A stretch of DNA of 64,000 nt from Polynucleobacter sp. KF022 (GCF_027924105.1 NZ_AP026972.1:248001-312000), one strand, 5' to 3'; numbered from the stretch's first letter, positions 8,102-17,557 are shown. Notes: a model not told the origin generated them from the letters alone. Numbers and translations: made by a program.

Positions 8102-8863
8102 TTAGTCTTCATATTCAACAAGCACCCATGGTAATTTTCTTGTGAATGCGCTTTTCAGTTTTTTCTTAGCAAGATGGTAGTACAAAGGCTTATCCATTTT
8201 CCCATTTAAAACATTTTCTACGAAATGGAGAAATGAAGTATCAATAGAATGAATTTCATTGGCATCCTCAACCAATTTAGTCCAATCGTAAATATTATGG
8301 GTAGCTGGGAAAATTTCGATAACTTTTAAATTGGTTGGGTTATCAATTTTCAATGGGTATGTATTGTTTCCAGACTCCGTTCTACAGACCAGCATGTATG
8401 GATCATTCTGGGGATTGAGTTTTTTAAATAACTCTTCAGAAAGCGGCCCAGCTGGGGCAGAAGACTTGCTCCAGCGATATTCAAAGGGCACTTCATATTC
8501 TTCATAGAATGATTCATCGAATCGTTTGATATCAATATTGTTGATACCAACTGTTTGATAAGTCGCATTGAGAAAATTTGCTAATTGCCTTGCTTCACGA
8601 CCACTTGTTACGACAGTTGGAAAAACGTTTTTCGAGCTTTGCAACATCCAGGAAATGGAATGAAAGTATTGCGGTAGACAAGCTAGGTGATAGCGTGTAT
8701 CTGGGTTTCCTTCAGCAATAGTGCGAATCAGGCCTAGACAGATTAAGTTGTCACCCAATCCAAAATGCGCCTCTATTAAGACGACATTTTTTTTTCGGGG
8801 AGTAAATAAATTTTTTAGAGCCCGCTTGATATTAGATTGGTGAAAGGCGTTAAAGATTGCCAT
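8102..8863 (-). CDS. Short GT9/heptosyltransferase-like protein
   Basis: A 253-residue protein of uncertain family. VVLIEAHFGLGDNLICLGLI (about residues 27-46) resembles the GDxL/GD loop of GT9 heptosyltransferases. EIHSIDTSFLHFVENVL near residues 207-223 resembles their donor-site IDTSxxH segment. It is about 90 residues shorter than standard GT9 enzymes, so parts of both domains must be reduced. It overlaps the upstream gene (8850-9737) by 14 bases and is probably in one operon with the GT10 gene. Confidence 0.55.
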   Translation of the reverse strand: MAIFNAFHQSNIKRALKNLFTPRKKNVVLIEAHFGLGDNLICLGLIRTIAEGNPDTRYHLACLPQYFHSISWMLQSSKNVFPTVVTSGREARQLANFLNATYQTVGINNIDIKRFDESFYEEYEVPFEYRWSKSSAPAGPLSEELFKKLNPQNDPYMLVCRTESGNNTYPLKIDNPTNLKVIEIFPATHNIYDWTKLVEDANEIHSIDTSFLHFVENVLNGKMDKPLYYHLAKKKLKSAFTRKLPWVLVEYED

Positions 8864-9737
8864 GATGATTCTTTTTAAATAGGGAGGGTAAGTAGATTTT
8901 AAAGAAGTACGGCAAGCTTACCTTGAAGAAGTAAGGTTTCGCTCTTTCCCACTTCTCAAAGCTAATAAAGTCATATTGTTTGGATAGGTCTTTTGCCTTT
9001 TTAGGGCTCAAGAAAGCAACATGATTAAGCAGTGTATTGCCCAGCCGCCACCATGGTCTGTCTGAAAAGCTAATCTCATTAGCATGATGATGGGAGATAT
9101 ATGTGCCCAAAGTTTCATATTCACTAAAACTATTTGGAGCATGAAAGTCAATCTGACTCAAAATAGCGTCAACCCAGGGTAGTTTAAATTTCTCTTCTAA
9201 AGTTGAGCAAAATTCATTCAACCATGCAACCTTAATAGGGAAGCACTGCGCAATAAAGGAGAAGGAAACAATTTTTATCAAGCCTGTAAGCTTCAAAATC
9301 GTGTCGAAATAGGGGCTGTGATTTTCGCTACTCTTGTAATAGATGAGTTTTCCATCGACGCTAATAAACTCTAATTTTTTAATTGGGGCCGTATCTGCAT
9401 CCCATATCAACACAATCGAATCAGCATTGTTATCTTTAATGGCAAGTAACTTAATAAATTGTTGTAGATACCAGCCAAATTGACTTTTTTTATCATCCGG
9501 AAGTAGTTTTAATAATTGATCTCGAAATTGTTCTGTATAACGAGACTCGCCGATTACTTGAAATTGCTGCGGCGACTTTTTTACAAATTCTGAGATTTCA
9601 TGGTCAGGGACGATGACGTGATACTCATTGGCCAAAATATTCTGAATCATGAAGCCCGAAGTGATTTCCCATGCCTCAATATCTTTTAGGCAGCAAACTG
9701 AAATCAGCTTGTTAATTGAGGTGGGTTTATAAGGCAT
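8850..9737 (-). CDS. DUF6492-like glycosyltransferase-type protein
   Basis: A 295-residue protein with the same overall plan as the gene at 3841. It has an N-terminal strand INKLISVCCLKDIEAWEI and a DxD-like segment IVLIWDADTAPIKKLEF at about residues 108-124. FSDRPWWRLGNTLLNH lies near the C-terminus, followed by a basic, aromatic tail (PYFFKVSLPYFFKIYLPSLF) that may bind the membrane. It is the first gene of a minus-strand operon. Its start is only 38 bases from the divergent rfbB start. Substrate unknown. Confidence 0.6.
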   Translation of the reverse strand: MPYKPTSINKLISVCCLKDIEAWEITSGFMIQNILANEYHVIVPDHEISEFVKKSPQQFQVIGESRYTEQFRDQLLKLLPDDKKSQFGWYLQQFIKLLAIKDNNADSIVLIWDADTAPIKKLEFISVDGKLIYYKSSENHSPYFDTILKLTGLIKIVSFSFIAQCFPIKVAWLNEFCSTLEEKFKLPWVDAILSQIDFHAPNSFSEYETLGTYISHHHANEISFSDRPWWRLGNTLLNHVAFLSPKKAKDLSKQYDFISFEKWERAKPYFFKVSLPYFFKIYLPSLFKKNHHGNL

Positions 9738-9775
9738 AATTTGAATGATAAACCTTAATGTTTAGGTAATTAACT

Positions 9776-10834
9776 ATGATTTTAGTAACTGGCGGTGCGG
9801 GTTTTATTGGGGGCAATTTCGTCTTGGATTGGCTGGCTAATCCAGGTGCCGAGGGCATTGTAAATCTTGATAAATTAACTTACGCTGGTAATCTTGCTAC
9901 CCTGGAACCATTAAAGGATGATGCTCGCCATATATTTATCCGCGGCGATATTGGCGACAAGGAGCTAGTCACTAAATTATTAAAAGAACATAAACCGCAT
10001 GCGATTGTGAATTTTGCGGCAGAGAGTCATGTGGATCGATCTATTCATGGGCCTGCAGATTTCGTTGAGACAAATATTGTTGGTACATTTAATTTATTAG
10101 AGTGCGCGCGTGAATTTTGGAATACTCTCGAAGGAAAAGCCAAGGAAGAGTTTCGTTTCCATCATGTATCAACTGATGAAGTGTATGGTTCACTTTCTTT
10201 GACTGAGCCTGCTTTTACGGAAAAAAATCCTTACGAACCTAATAGTCCTTACTCTGCTTCTAAGGCGGCCTCAGACCATCTGGTGCGGGCTTGGTTTCAT
10301 ACCTATGGTTTCCCAGTGGTAACTACAAACTGCTCTAATAACTATGGCCCTTATCACTTCCCGGAAAAATTAATTCCGTTAGTGATTTTGAATGCCCTCA
10401 ATAGCAAGCCATTGCCAATTTATGGTGATGGTCAACAGATTCGGGATTGGCTCTATGTGGGCGACCACTGCTCGGCAATTCGTGAAGTATTGGCTAAAGG
10501 TAAATTGGGCGAGACCTACAACATTGGTGGGTGGAATGAAAAAGCCAATATTGATGTTGTGAAAACCATCTGCGCTATTTTGGATGAGCTTAAGCCTCGT
10601 GCTGACGGTAGGAGCTATACAGAGCAAATCACTTACGTGAAAGACCGCCCAGGTCACGATCGTCGCTACGCCATTGATGCCAGCAAGGTAGAGCGTGATC
10701 TTGGCTGGCGTCCAGCAGAAACCTTTGATACGGGTATTCTCAAGACGGTACAGTGGTATTTAGATAACCCCGCCTGGATTGACGGGGTGGTTAGCGGCTC
10801 CTATCGCGACTGGGTTGAGAAGCAATATAGCTAA
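9776..10834 (+). CDS. rfbB: dTDP-glucose 4,6-dehydratase
   Basis: Second step of dTDP-L-rhamnose synthesis: dTDP-glucose to dTDP-4-keto-6-deoxyglucose, in the cytoplasm. A 352-residue extended short-chain dehydrogenase with the NAD motif TGGAGFIGG at residues 5-13, HHVSTDEVYG with the catalytic Thr-Asp-Glu, and PYSASKAASDH with the YxxxK pair. YGPYHFPEKLIPLVI and RPGHDRRYAID are typical of RfbB. First of four rfb genes. The rfbB stop and rfbD start are separated by one base. Confidence 0.97.
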   Translation: MILVTGGAGFIGGNFVLDWLANPGAEGIVNLDKLTYAGNLATLEPLKDDARHIFIRGDIGDKELVTKLLKEHKPHAIVNFAAESHVDRSIHGPADFVETNIVGTFNLLECAREFWNTLEGKAKEEFRFHHVSTDEVYGSLSLTEPAFTEKNPYEPNSPYSASKAASDHLVRAWFHTYGFPVVTTNCSNNYGPYHFPEKLIPLVILNALNSKPLPIYGDGQQIRDWLYVGDHCSAIREVLAKGKLGETYNIGGWNEKANIDVVKTICAILDELKPRADGRSYTEQITYVKDRPGHDRRYAIDASKVERDLGWRPAETFDTGILKTVQWYLDNPAWIDGVVSGSYRDWVEKQYS

Positions 10835-10835
10835 T

Positions 10836-11801
10836 ATGAGAATTCTTGTTTTTGGCAAAGATGGACAGCTGGGCAAAGCCTTCAAGACTTTACTGAACGA
10901 AGAGATCCCCATCTTTTCTGAAAAACCAGGCATCCAATTTGTGGGTCGATCTGAGTGCGATCTCGCAAATTCAGCGAATCTTCTTCATTTGCTTGAAAGT
11001 TATCAGCCAAATCTGATTATTAATGCCTCTGCCTATACGGCAGTAGATAAGGCTGAGTCTGAATCTGACCTTGCATGTGCAATTAATGCAAGGGCGCCTG
11101 AGCTGATGGCGCAGTTTGCTGCTAGTAATAATGCCTGTCTTTTGCATTACTCAACGGATTATGTATTTGATGGTGAGAAGTATGGCTTTTATTTAGAGGA
11201 TGATTTACGTAATCCCCTTGGAGTCTATGGCAAAAGTAAGGCTGCAGGCGAAGAGGCTATCGCAAAAATATTTGCGACTTCTACTCAAGGGCAATACGCC
11301 ATTTTTAGAACCAGCTGGGTCTACGGCGATGGTGCAAACTTCATTCGCACAATTTTGCGTTTAGCGAAAGAACGAGATCAGCTCAATATTATTGCGGATC
11401 AGTATGGGGCGCCTACAAGTGCTGAGTGGCTGGCCAAAGCGAGCTTGAGTCTGGTCTTGAATGAGTGTGGCGAGATTAAAGCATTTCGATCAGGTATTTA
11501 TCATGCCGTACCCTCTGGAGAGACCACTTGGCATGGTTTAGCCTCTTATGTTGTCAATGCTGCCCTTGAGGCTGGCGTTCAATTGACGGTGCGCCCAGAT
11601 GGGGTTCGGGCAATTTCAACAGATGAATACCCTTTGCCGGCTCCTCGCCCGATGAATTCAAGGATGTCCACCGATAAGCTCAAGACTGCTTTGGCAGCAT
11701 CAGATACTTATAATGAGTCTATCCAGTTCCCAGGCTTTATAGGCTGGGAGCTAATGGTTCATGATTACATTCGCAAGCTTGCTTCTGGTGGGCTTATTTA
11801 G
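10836..11801 (+). CDS. rfbD: dTDP-4-dehydrorhamnose reductase
   Basis: Last step of dTDP-L-rhamnose synthesis (NADPH reduction of the 4-keto group). A 321-residue protein starting MRILVFGKDGQLGKAF; the Rossmann GxxGxLG-like motif is GKDGQLG. STDYVFDG (about residues 104-111) and YGKSKAAGE (YxxxK) are the RfbD signatures, and FRTSWVYGDGANF follows. I take the ATG at 10836, because the longer reading from 10779 overlaps rfbB out of frame and lacks conservation. It lies in the rfbBDAC operon. Confidence 0.96.
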   Translation: MRILVFGKDGQLGKAFKTLLNEEIPIFSEKPGIQFVGRSECDLANSANLLHLLESYQPNLIINASAYTAVDKAESESDLACAINARAPELMAQFAASNNACLLHYSTDYVFDGEKYGFYLEDDLRNPLGVYGKSKAAGEEAIAKIFATSTQGQYAIFRTSWVYGDGANFIRTILRLAKERDQLNIIADQYGAPTSAEWLAKASLSLVLNECGEIKAFRSGIYHAVPSGETTWHGLASYVVNAALEAGVQLTVRPDGVRAISTDEYPLPAPRPMNSRMSTDKLKTALAASDTYNESIQFPGFIGWELMVHDYIRKLASGGLI

Positions 11802-11827
11802 GCGTTCTGAAACAACAGTGGGGCTGT

Positions 11828-12754
11828 ATGACAACTAATCGTAAGGGAATTATTTTGGCTGGTGGGTCTGGAACTCGTCTGTACCCAGTCACTCAAGCGG
11901 TTTCCAAGCAATTGATGCCGGTGTATGACAAGCCCATGGTGTATTACCCACTCAGCACTTTGATGCTGGCGGGCATTCGGGACATATTATTAATATCTAC
12001 ACCTCATGACACGCCGCGCTTTACAGAGTTGCTTGGCGATGGTTCACAATGGGGTCTCAATATTGAGTATTGTGTGCAGCCATCACCAGATGGTTTGGCG
12101 CAGGCATTTACTCTAGGTAAAAACTTTGTTGGTAATAATCCTAGCGCATTAGTGTTAGGCGACAATATTTTTTATGGTCACGAGCTCGTTGATCAACTTA
12201 ATAGTGCGGATGAACGAAAATCTGGCGCAACCGTGTTTGCTTATCACGTGAATGATCCAGAGCGTTATGGCGTAGTCGAGTTTGATAAAGACTATAAAGC
12301 CCTTTCTATTGAAGAAAAGCCATTAAGCCCAAGAAGCAACTATGCGGTAACAGGCCTATATTTTTACGATAATCAAGTTTGCGATATAGCTGCTTCTATT
12401 AAGCCAAGCGCCAGAGGCGAGCTCGAGATTACTGATGTGAATCGTGCCTACTTGGATAAGAATGAACTCAGTGTTGAAATCATGGGCCGAGGTTTTGCTT
12501 GGCTCGATACCGGTACTCATGATTCATTGTTAGATGCAGCGGGCTTTATTGCAACTTTGCAAAAGCGCCAAGGCCTAATGGTGGCTTGTCCCGAAGAGAT
12601 TGCTTATCGCCAAGGTTGGATCAGTGCTGAAACAGTGCAAAAGGTAGCCGCTCAATTGAGCAAAAATAGCTACGGCCAGTATTTGGGCAAGATTTTAAAA
12701 GAGCTTAATAGCTCTGCTCAGCCGATCTCCTTAACTACAAAGAAGTCGAACTAA
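11828..12754 (+). CDS. rfbA: Glucose-1-phosphate thymidylyltransferase
   Basis: Makes dTDP-glucose from dTTP and glucose-1-phosphate, the first committed step to dTDP-rhamnose. A 308-residue nucleotidyltransferase with the pyrophosphorylase signature GGSGTRLYPVT near residues 12-22, KPMVYYPLSTLMLAGI, and ALVLGDNIFYGH with the metal-binding Asp. FAWLDTGTHDSLLDA is typical. It overlaps rfbC by a single base. Confidence 0.97.
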   Translation: MTTNRKGIILAGGSGTRLYPVTQAVSKQLMPVYDKPMVYYPLSTLMLAGIRDILLISTPHDTPRFTELLGDGSQWGLNIEYCVQPSPDGLAQAFTLGKNFVGNNPSALVLGDNIFYGHELVDQLNSADERKSGATVFAYHVNDPERYGVVEFDKDYKALSIEEKPLSPRSNYAVTGLYFYDNQVCDIAASIKPSARGELEITDVNRAYLDKNELSVEIMGRGFAWLDTGTHDSLLDAAGFIATLQKRQGLMVACPEEIAYRQGWISAETVQKVAAQLSKNSYGQYLGKILKELNSSAQPISLTTKKSN

Positions 12755-13320
12755 TGAGTGTGCCATCTAAGCTAAAAGTAACGCCTACAGCAATTCATGG
12801 TCTGCTCGTTATAGAGCCTCAGGTGTTTGGGGATGAGCGTGGTTGGTTTATGGAGTCATTCAATGCGCAAGACTTTGCCAATGCAACTGGTCTTGATGTC
12901 GAGTTTGTTCAAGATAATCATTCCTTTTCTCGTCAATGGACTTTACGTGGTCTGCATTATCAATTAGAAAAGACCCAAGGTAAATTGGTGCGTGTAGTTT
13001 CTGGAAGTGTATTTGATGTAGTGGTAGATATTCGTAAAGACTCCCCCACTTACGGCAAGTGGGTTGGAGTCGAATTAAGTGCTCAAAATCATAAGCAGCT
13101 TTGGATTCCTCCGCAGTTGGCGCATGGATTTCTGGTGCTTTCTGAAACTGCTGAATTTCTCTATAAAACCACGGATTACTACCACCCACAAAGCGAGGCT
13201 TGCCTTGCTTGGAACGATCCGTTTATTGGTATCGAATGGCCCTTGCCGGCCGGCATCTCTCCCAATATGAATGCCAAAGATACTGCGGGTCTGATTTGGG
13301 ACCTTGCACCCAAGTTTTAG
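12754..13320 (+). CDS. rfbC: dTDP-4-dehydrorhamnose 3,5-epimerase
   Basis: Epimerises C3 and C5 of dTDP-4-keto-6-deoxyglucose. A 188-residue cupin. GDERGWFMESFNAQDF is the N-terminal RfbC pattern, FVQDNHSFSRQWTLRGLHYQ carries the conserved His and the substrate loop, and IPPQLAHGFLVLSETAEFLY follows. It closes the rfbBDAC cluster, giving a full set for dTDP-rhamnose from glucose-1-phosphate. Confidence 0.97.
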   Translation: MSVPSKLKVTPTAIHGLLVIEPQVFGDERGWFMESFNAQDFANATGLDVEFVQDNHSFSRQWTLRGLHYQLEKTQGKLVRVVSGSVFDVVVDIRKDSPTYGKWVGVELSAQNHKQLWIPPQLAHGFLVLSETAEFLYKTTDYYHPQSEACLAWNDPFIGIEWPLPAGISPNMNAKDTAGLIWDLAPKF

Positions 13321-13363
13321 AGTGCCGAAAGGGGTTTTCTATAAAAAATAAGATAATCCCCTT

Positions 13364-14416
13364 ATGAGCAATACATTGGTACAGTCAGCTAACCCCAAGA
13401 TCTTATTGGTCAAACTATCCTCATTAGGGGATGTATTGCATAACCTGCCAATTGTTTGGGATCTGCGGGCACGTTTGCCTAATGCTCAGATTGATTGGGT
13501 GGTTGAGGTGGGGTATATTCACTTACTGACACCACTTCTTTCTAGGGATGGTTTTCAAGGTATTGATCGCATTATTCCTTTTGGTTTGCGTCGCTGGAAA
13601 AAGAATCTTCTCAAGCTGTCTACCTGGAAAGAGTTTTTTGCATTTAAGAAAGCGCTCCAGCAAGTTTCCTATGATGTCATTATTGAAACTCAAGGCTTAC
13701 TTAAGTCAGCTATTGTTTGCACATTAGCTAATAAGAATCCTAGTACAGTGATTGCGGGATTGGCTAATGCAACCGAGTTTTCTGGTTATGAGCCGATCGC
13801 GAGATCTTTTTATAGTCAGTCAGTTCAAGTTCCTACACAATGCCATGCAGTGGATCGCTCGCGCTGGGTGATGTGCTCGGCATTGGATTGGCCGCTACTT
13901 GAGCGTACGAGCGTCCCACAGTTTTATCCCAATCAATATATTCAATCATTGCCCGCTCCTACGCAGGCTCTTGCTCAGCAATTAATGGCACCTTATGTGC
14001 TCTGTTTTCACTCCACTGCACGTGAAGCAAAGCGCTGGCCTAATAGCCATTGGATTGCTCTAGGTCAGGAACTCTCTAGCCACGGCTATCAAGTGGTTTT
14101 GCCTTGGGGTAATTTAGCTGAGCGTGCAGTGAGTGAAGCAATTGCCTCGCAAATTCCAAATGCCTTGGTGCCGCCAGCATTTTCGATTGAAGATGCTTTT
14201 GCTGTGATTGCTGGCGCTGCTTTGACGATCGGAGTGGATACGGGCCTAACGCACTTAGCGGCAGTCCTAAATAAACCTACTGTTGAGATTTATTGTGATT
14301 CCCCGCTATGGAAAACAGAAGGATATTGGTCTAGCAATATTCGTAATGTGGGGGATATTCAAAAACCTCCAACAGTAGCCGAGGTTCGGCAGGCCGCCAC
14401 TGAATTACTGCACTAG
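13364..14416 (+). CDS. waaC: Lipopolysaccharide heptosyltransferase I
   Basis: GT9 enzyme adding the first heptose to Kdo of the LPS inner core at the cytoplasmic membrane face. A 350-residue protein. ILLVKLSSLGDVLHNLPIVW at about residues 14-33 is the family hallmark; VIIETQGLLKSAIV, CFHSTAREAKRWPNSHW and IGVDTGLTHLAAVLNKPTVE follow in the expected order. It is 43 bases after rfbC and could be read with the rfb operon. Converges on the tolC-like gene. Confidence 0.92.
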   Translation: MSNTLVQSANPKILLVKLSSLGDVLHNLPIVWDLRARLPNAQIDWVVEVGYIHLLTPLLSRDGFQGIDRIIPFGLRRWKKNLLKLSTWKEFFAFKKALQQVSYDVIIETQGLLKSAIVCTLANKNPSTVIAGLANATEFSGYEPIARSFYSQSVQVPTQCHAVDRSRWVMCSALDWPLLERTSVPQFYPNQYIQSLPAPTQALAQQLMAPYVLCFHSTAREAKRWPNSHWIALGQELSSHGYQVVLPWGNLAERAVSEAIASQIPNALVPPAFSIEDAFAVIAGAALTIGVDTGLTHLAAVLNKPTVEIYCDSPLWKTEGYWSSNIRNVGDIQKPPTVAEVRQAATELLH

Positions 14417-14433
14417 TTTTTGTTGGCTTGAGT

Positions 14434-16059
14434 TTAGCGTAGCAGCGTATTGATCGCGAGTAAGTCTTCATCAGTTAAAGCGGCTGCATGCGCCTTTAAC
14501 TTAATCGCGTTCAGAATCGTGCTGTAGCGTGCTTGTTGCAATAAAGACCGCGTATTGATTAAAGAGTCTAGGGCAATCAATACATCAATATTGATTAAGG
14601 TGCCTACTTGAAAGCCAAGCTTACTGGATTCAAGGGCAGATGATGATGAGCGCTCTGCAGCTTCATAAGCCTTAACACTCGCTAAGCCACCATAAAAACC
14701 AGTAAAAGCTGCACGTGTATTTTGAGCTGCTGTGCGTCGATAGTTATCGTAGTTAGCTTTCGCAGCATCGACTAAAGCAGCGTTTTGACGAATGACCGAG
14801 CTGTTGTATCCGCCTGATACTAGTGGAATGGTCATTTGTAGAGCAACCGTATTGTTGTATACATTAGTATTTGCTGGCGTATAGCTATTGGGCGTGCCGT
14901 TTGAAGTGTTGTAACCGGACGTGCCAACAAAATTAATGGTGGGGTAATTTAACGCCTGTGCGCCGCGATAGGTGCTTTCTGCAAGGCTGACAGAGAGTTG
15001 GCCAGCTAAAACATTAAAGTTCGATGCTTCTGCTTGTCTAATCCAGTCATCCAAGGTTTGACCAGGTGGCAAATGGGGATTCACGCTCTCTGCAATTGGG
15101 TTACCTTTTTCATCTTTTGATTTACTGCGAGGGTCTTTGAGTACCCCTTCAATCTTAGCGTCTTTAATTAATGGCTTTAACGCGCCAACGGGCCTGCCAA
15201 CAATCTGCTCCAATACACCACGTTTTACGATAAGGTCAGCTTGAGCAGCAATTTCTTGGGAGATGGCTAAATCCATAGCTGCTTGAGCAGTGTTGACATC
15301 CACAATGGTTGCTAACCCTGCATCAAACTTGGCTTGAGCTACCTCGAGTTGTTGCTTGATTAAATCTTTTTTATTCTTATACAGTGCCACGTTATCTTGA
15401 CTTGTCAGCGCATCAAAGTAGGCTTGAGACACTCGCAAGATGAGGTCTTGTTGTGCCAAGAAGAAGCGCATATCTGCAAGCTTGGTATTGAGATCCCCTT
15501 GTTTAAATAACTCAATTGCACCCACATTAAATACGGGCTGCGTTAAGGTGACCGTATAACTTTTTTGATCGAATACTCGAGAGTTGCCTGCGTTATTCGA
15601 AACCAAAGTGCTGCCAGCACCATGTTGGTAGTAACGTGTGCCACCTGGCGTCGCATTGGCTTGTGGCATTAGCAATGAAAATCCTTGCCAGTACAACTCT
15701 TTACTTGCTTGGTAATTAAAGCGTGCTGCAGTTAAGACTGGATCACTAAAAGCGGCCTCTTGATAAAGCTGAATCAAATCATTTAATTGCCCCTGATTAT
15801 CGCTCGCTCTGTTTCCATTTAAATTGGATGGAGCTGAGGCAGATGGTAATGCGGGCTTAGTGGGTGGTGGCGCTATTTGGGGTGGCTGCTCGAGGCCAAT
15901 AAGGGTGGAGGCACTCATTGGAGTCGGTAGCGCTGGCCTTGCAGCTGCGTTCGGGCTCTGTGCCATCGCATTGTCATACCAAGCATTCCAGCCCATTGCT
16001 TGACTTAGGATCAAACCAAGGGCGGTAAGTCTAGAAAGTCTAAAGCGGCTTAGGGTCAT
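14434..16059 (-). CDS. tolC: TolC-family outer membrane efflux/secretion channel
   Basis: Outer membrane channel for type I secretion or efflux. A 541-residue protein with an N-terminal hydrophobic segment and AMA-Q signal-peptide-like region (about residues 10-33), then a Pro/Ala-rich linker. It has two outer-membrane-efflux repeats with the long helical pattern (IELFKQGDLNTKLADMRFFL; QLEVAQAKFDAGLATIVDVN). The second half repeats with SALESSKLGFQVGTLINIDV. No partner inner-membrane pump is in the window. The symbol is by family only. Confidence 0.88.
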   Translation of the reverse strand: MTLSRFRLSRLTALGLILSQAMGWNAWYDNAMAQSPNAAARPALPTPMSASTLIGLEQPPQIAPPPTKPALPSASAPSNLNGNRASDNQGQLNDLIQLYQEAAFSDPVLTAARFNYQASKELYWQGFSLLMPQANATPGGTRYYQHGAGSTLVSNNAGNSRVFDQKSYTVTLTQPVFNVGAIELFKQGDLNTKLADMRFFLAQQDLILRVSQAYFDALTSQDNVALYKNKKDLIKQQLEVAQAKFDAGLATIVDVNTAQAAMDLAISQEIAAQADLIVKRGVLEQIVGRPVGALKPLIKDAKIEGVLKDPRSKSKDEKGNPIAESVNPHLPPGQTLDDWIRQAEASNFNVLAGQLSVSLAESTYRGAQALNYPTINFVGTSGYNTSNGTPNSYTPANTNVYNNTVALQMTIPLVSGGYNSSVIRQNAALVDAAKANYDNYRRTAAQNTRAAFTGFYGGLASVKAYEAAERSSSSALESSKLGFQVGTLINIDVLIALDSLINTRSLLQQARYSTILNAIKLKAHAAALTDEDLLAINTLLR

Positions 16060-16178
16060 GTAATTCAGGTAATTTCAATGTGCCATGCAGTTTAAGGCCA
16101 AATTATTCAAAATGCTTATTTAGGCACTATTTTGCCAAAACCTCTCGATTAGCCCTGTATGCCTATAAAATTTGGCTT

Positions 16179-17021
16179 ATGGATCTAATTTTGTTACTAA
16201 AAGCAGTCATTCTAGGAGTTGTGGAGGGATTAACGGAGTTTTTGCCGATCTCCAGTACAGGGCACCTCATTTTGGTTGGTGACTTACTGGACTTTAATGA
16301 TGAACGCGGCAAAGCCTTCGAAGTCATCATTCAGTTTGGCGCCATTTTGGCTGTATGTTGGGAGTTTCGAGAAAAGCTTCTCAAAGTTGTTGCTTCTTTT
16401 TCCGAAAGCGCTCAGTCTCGCCGTTTTGTGCTCAATTTACTGATTGCTTCTATCCCGGCTATGGGCTTAGCCTTTTTGTTTGGTAAGTACATTAAAGCAG
16501 TACTGTTTGCACCCATTCCGGTAGCAAGTGCTTTTATCGTAGGTGCCCTCATTATTTTTTGGGCGGAGGGTCGTCAGAAAAAAATAACCACTACTAGTCA
16601 CATCAAAACAGTGGATGACTTAAGCCCCCTGGACGCACTCAAGGTTGGCTTGGCACAGTGTGCCGCCTTAATTCCGGGGACATCTCGTTCTGGTGCAACT
16701 ATTATCGGCGGCATGTTGTTTGGTTTGCCACGTGCAGTAGCAACAGAGTTCTCCTTCTTTTTGGCAATTCCAGTGATTGGTGGTGCGACTGCTTATGAGT
16801 TACTAAAGCTCTGGAAGGCACCTGTAGCATTTTCTGGAGAATTCTCCTTAGCGATTGCAGTAGGCTTTGTATCTGCTTTTATCTCTGCTTTCGTGTGTGT
16901 CCGCTGGTTGATTCATTATGTAGCGCACCATAATTTCATCCCATTTGCTTGGTATCGCATCGCCTTTGGGTTGCTAGTTTTATTTACCGCATATAGCGGA
17001 CTCATTGCTTGGTCCCATTAA
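16179..17021 (+). CDS. uppP: Undecaprenyl-diphosphatase UppP/BacA
   Basis: Membrane phosphatase recycling undecaprenyl diphosphate, the lipid carrier for peptidoglycan and O-antigen. A 280-residue polytopic protein with both active-site motifs: EGLTEFLPISSTGHLIL (about residues 16-32) and PGTSRSGATIIGGMLFG (about 165-181). I use the ATG at 16179 (MDLILLLKAVILG) because the upstream 33 codons from 16080 lack conservation. Divergent from tolC with about 120 bases between. Confidence 0.95.
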   Translation: MDLILLLKAVILGVVEGLTEFLPISSTGHLILVGDLLDFNDERGKAFEVIIQFGAILAVCWEFREKLLKVVASFSESAQSRRFVLNLLIASIPAMGLAFLFGKYIKAVLFAPIPVASAFIVGALIIFWAEGRQKKITTTSHIKTVDDLSPLDALKVGLAQCAALIPGTSRSGATIIGGMLFGLPRAVATEFSFFLAIPVIGGATAYELLKLWKAPVAFSGEFSLAIAVGFVSAFISAFVCVRWLIHYVAHHNFIPFAWYRIAFGLLVLFTAYSGLIAWSH

Positions 17022-17057
17022 CCTTATTAACTCTCTTAATTAAAGTACAAGATCAAA

Positions 17058-17510
17058 ATGGATGTATCAATAGACGCTATTACCAATAATATTCAGCTGG
17101 CGTTAGCCCCGGTATTTTTATTGACCGCGGTTGCTACTTTGATTAACGCGATTTCTGGACGTTTAGCTCGATCAGTGGATCGTATGCGTGCAATTCGACA
17201 TGCTATTGATCGCGGTGAGGTAACAGATACAGCACTCCTAGCGCATATGAATAAAGAGGCGGATGAGGCTAAAGCCCGAGGCCGTCTTTGTACGGCTGCC
17301 ATCTTTTTTGATGTGCTCAGCGGGGTATTTATCTCATTAACTGTATTGGAGTTGTTTTTCTTTCAAGCGGGTGCGGTACGATCACTACAAACAACGTATG
17401 TGATTTGGACATTTGTGCTGGGCCTCGTTTTTTTCATGACCTCTTTATCCATCGTATTGACTGAAGTGGTCTATGCCTATCGATCAGCCGGCTGGAATAA
17501 TCCAAAATAA
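17058..17510 (+). CDS. DUF2721 family membrane protein
   Basis: A 150-residue protein with three predicted membrane segments: around LALAPVFLLTAVATLINAI, LCTAAIFFDVLSGVFISLTV and TYVIWTFVLGLVFFMTSLSI. A charged segment ISGRLARSVDRMRAIRHAI follows the first helix, as usual for DUF2721. Function unknown. It sits between uppP and the UDP-xylose synthase gene on the same strand. Confidence 0.82.
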   Translation: MDVSIDAITNNIQLALAPVFLLTAVATLINAISGRLARSVDRMRAIRHAIDRGEVTDTALLAHMNKEADEAKARGRLCTAAIFFDVLSGVFISLTVLELFFFQAGAVRSLQTTYVIWTFVLGLVFFMTSLSIVLTEVVYAYRSAGWNNPK

Positions 17511-17557
17511 GTAAAAGACTTATTTCTTTAAAATATTACTTCTATAAAAGTCTAACT

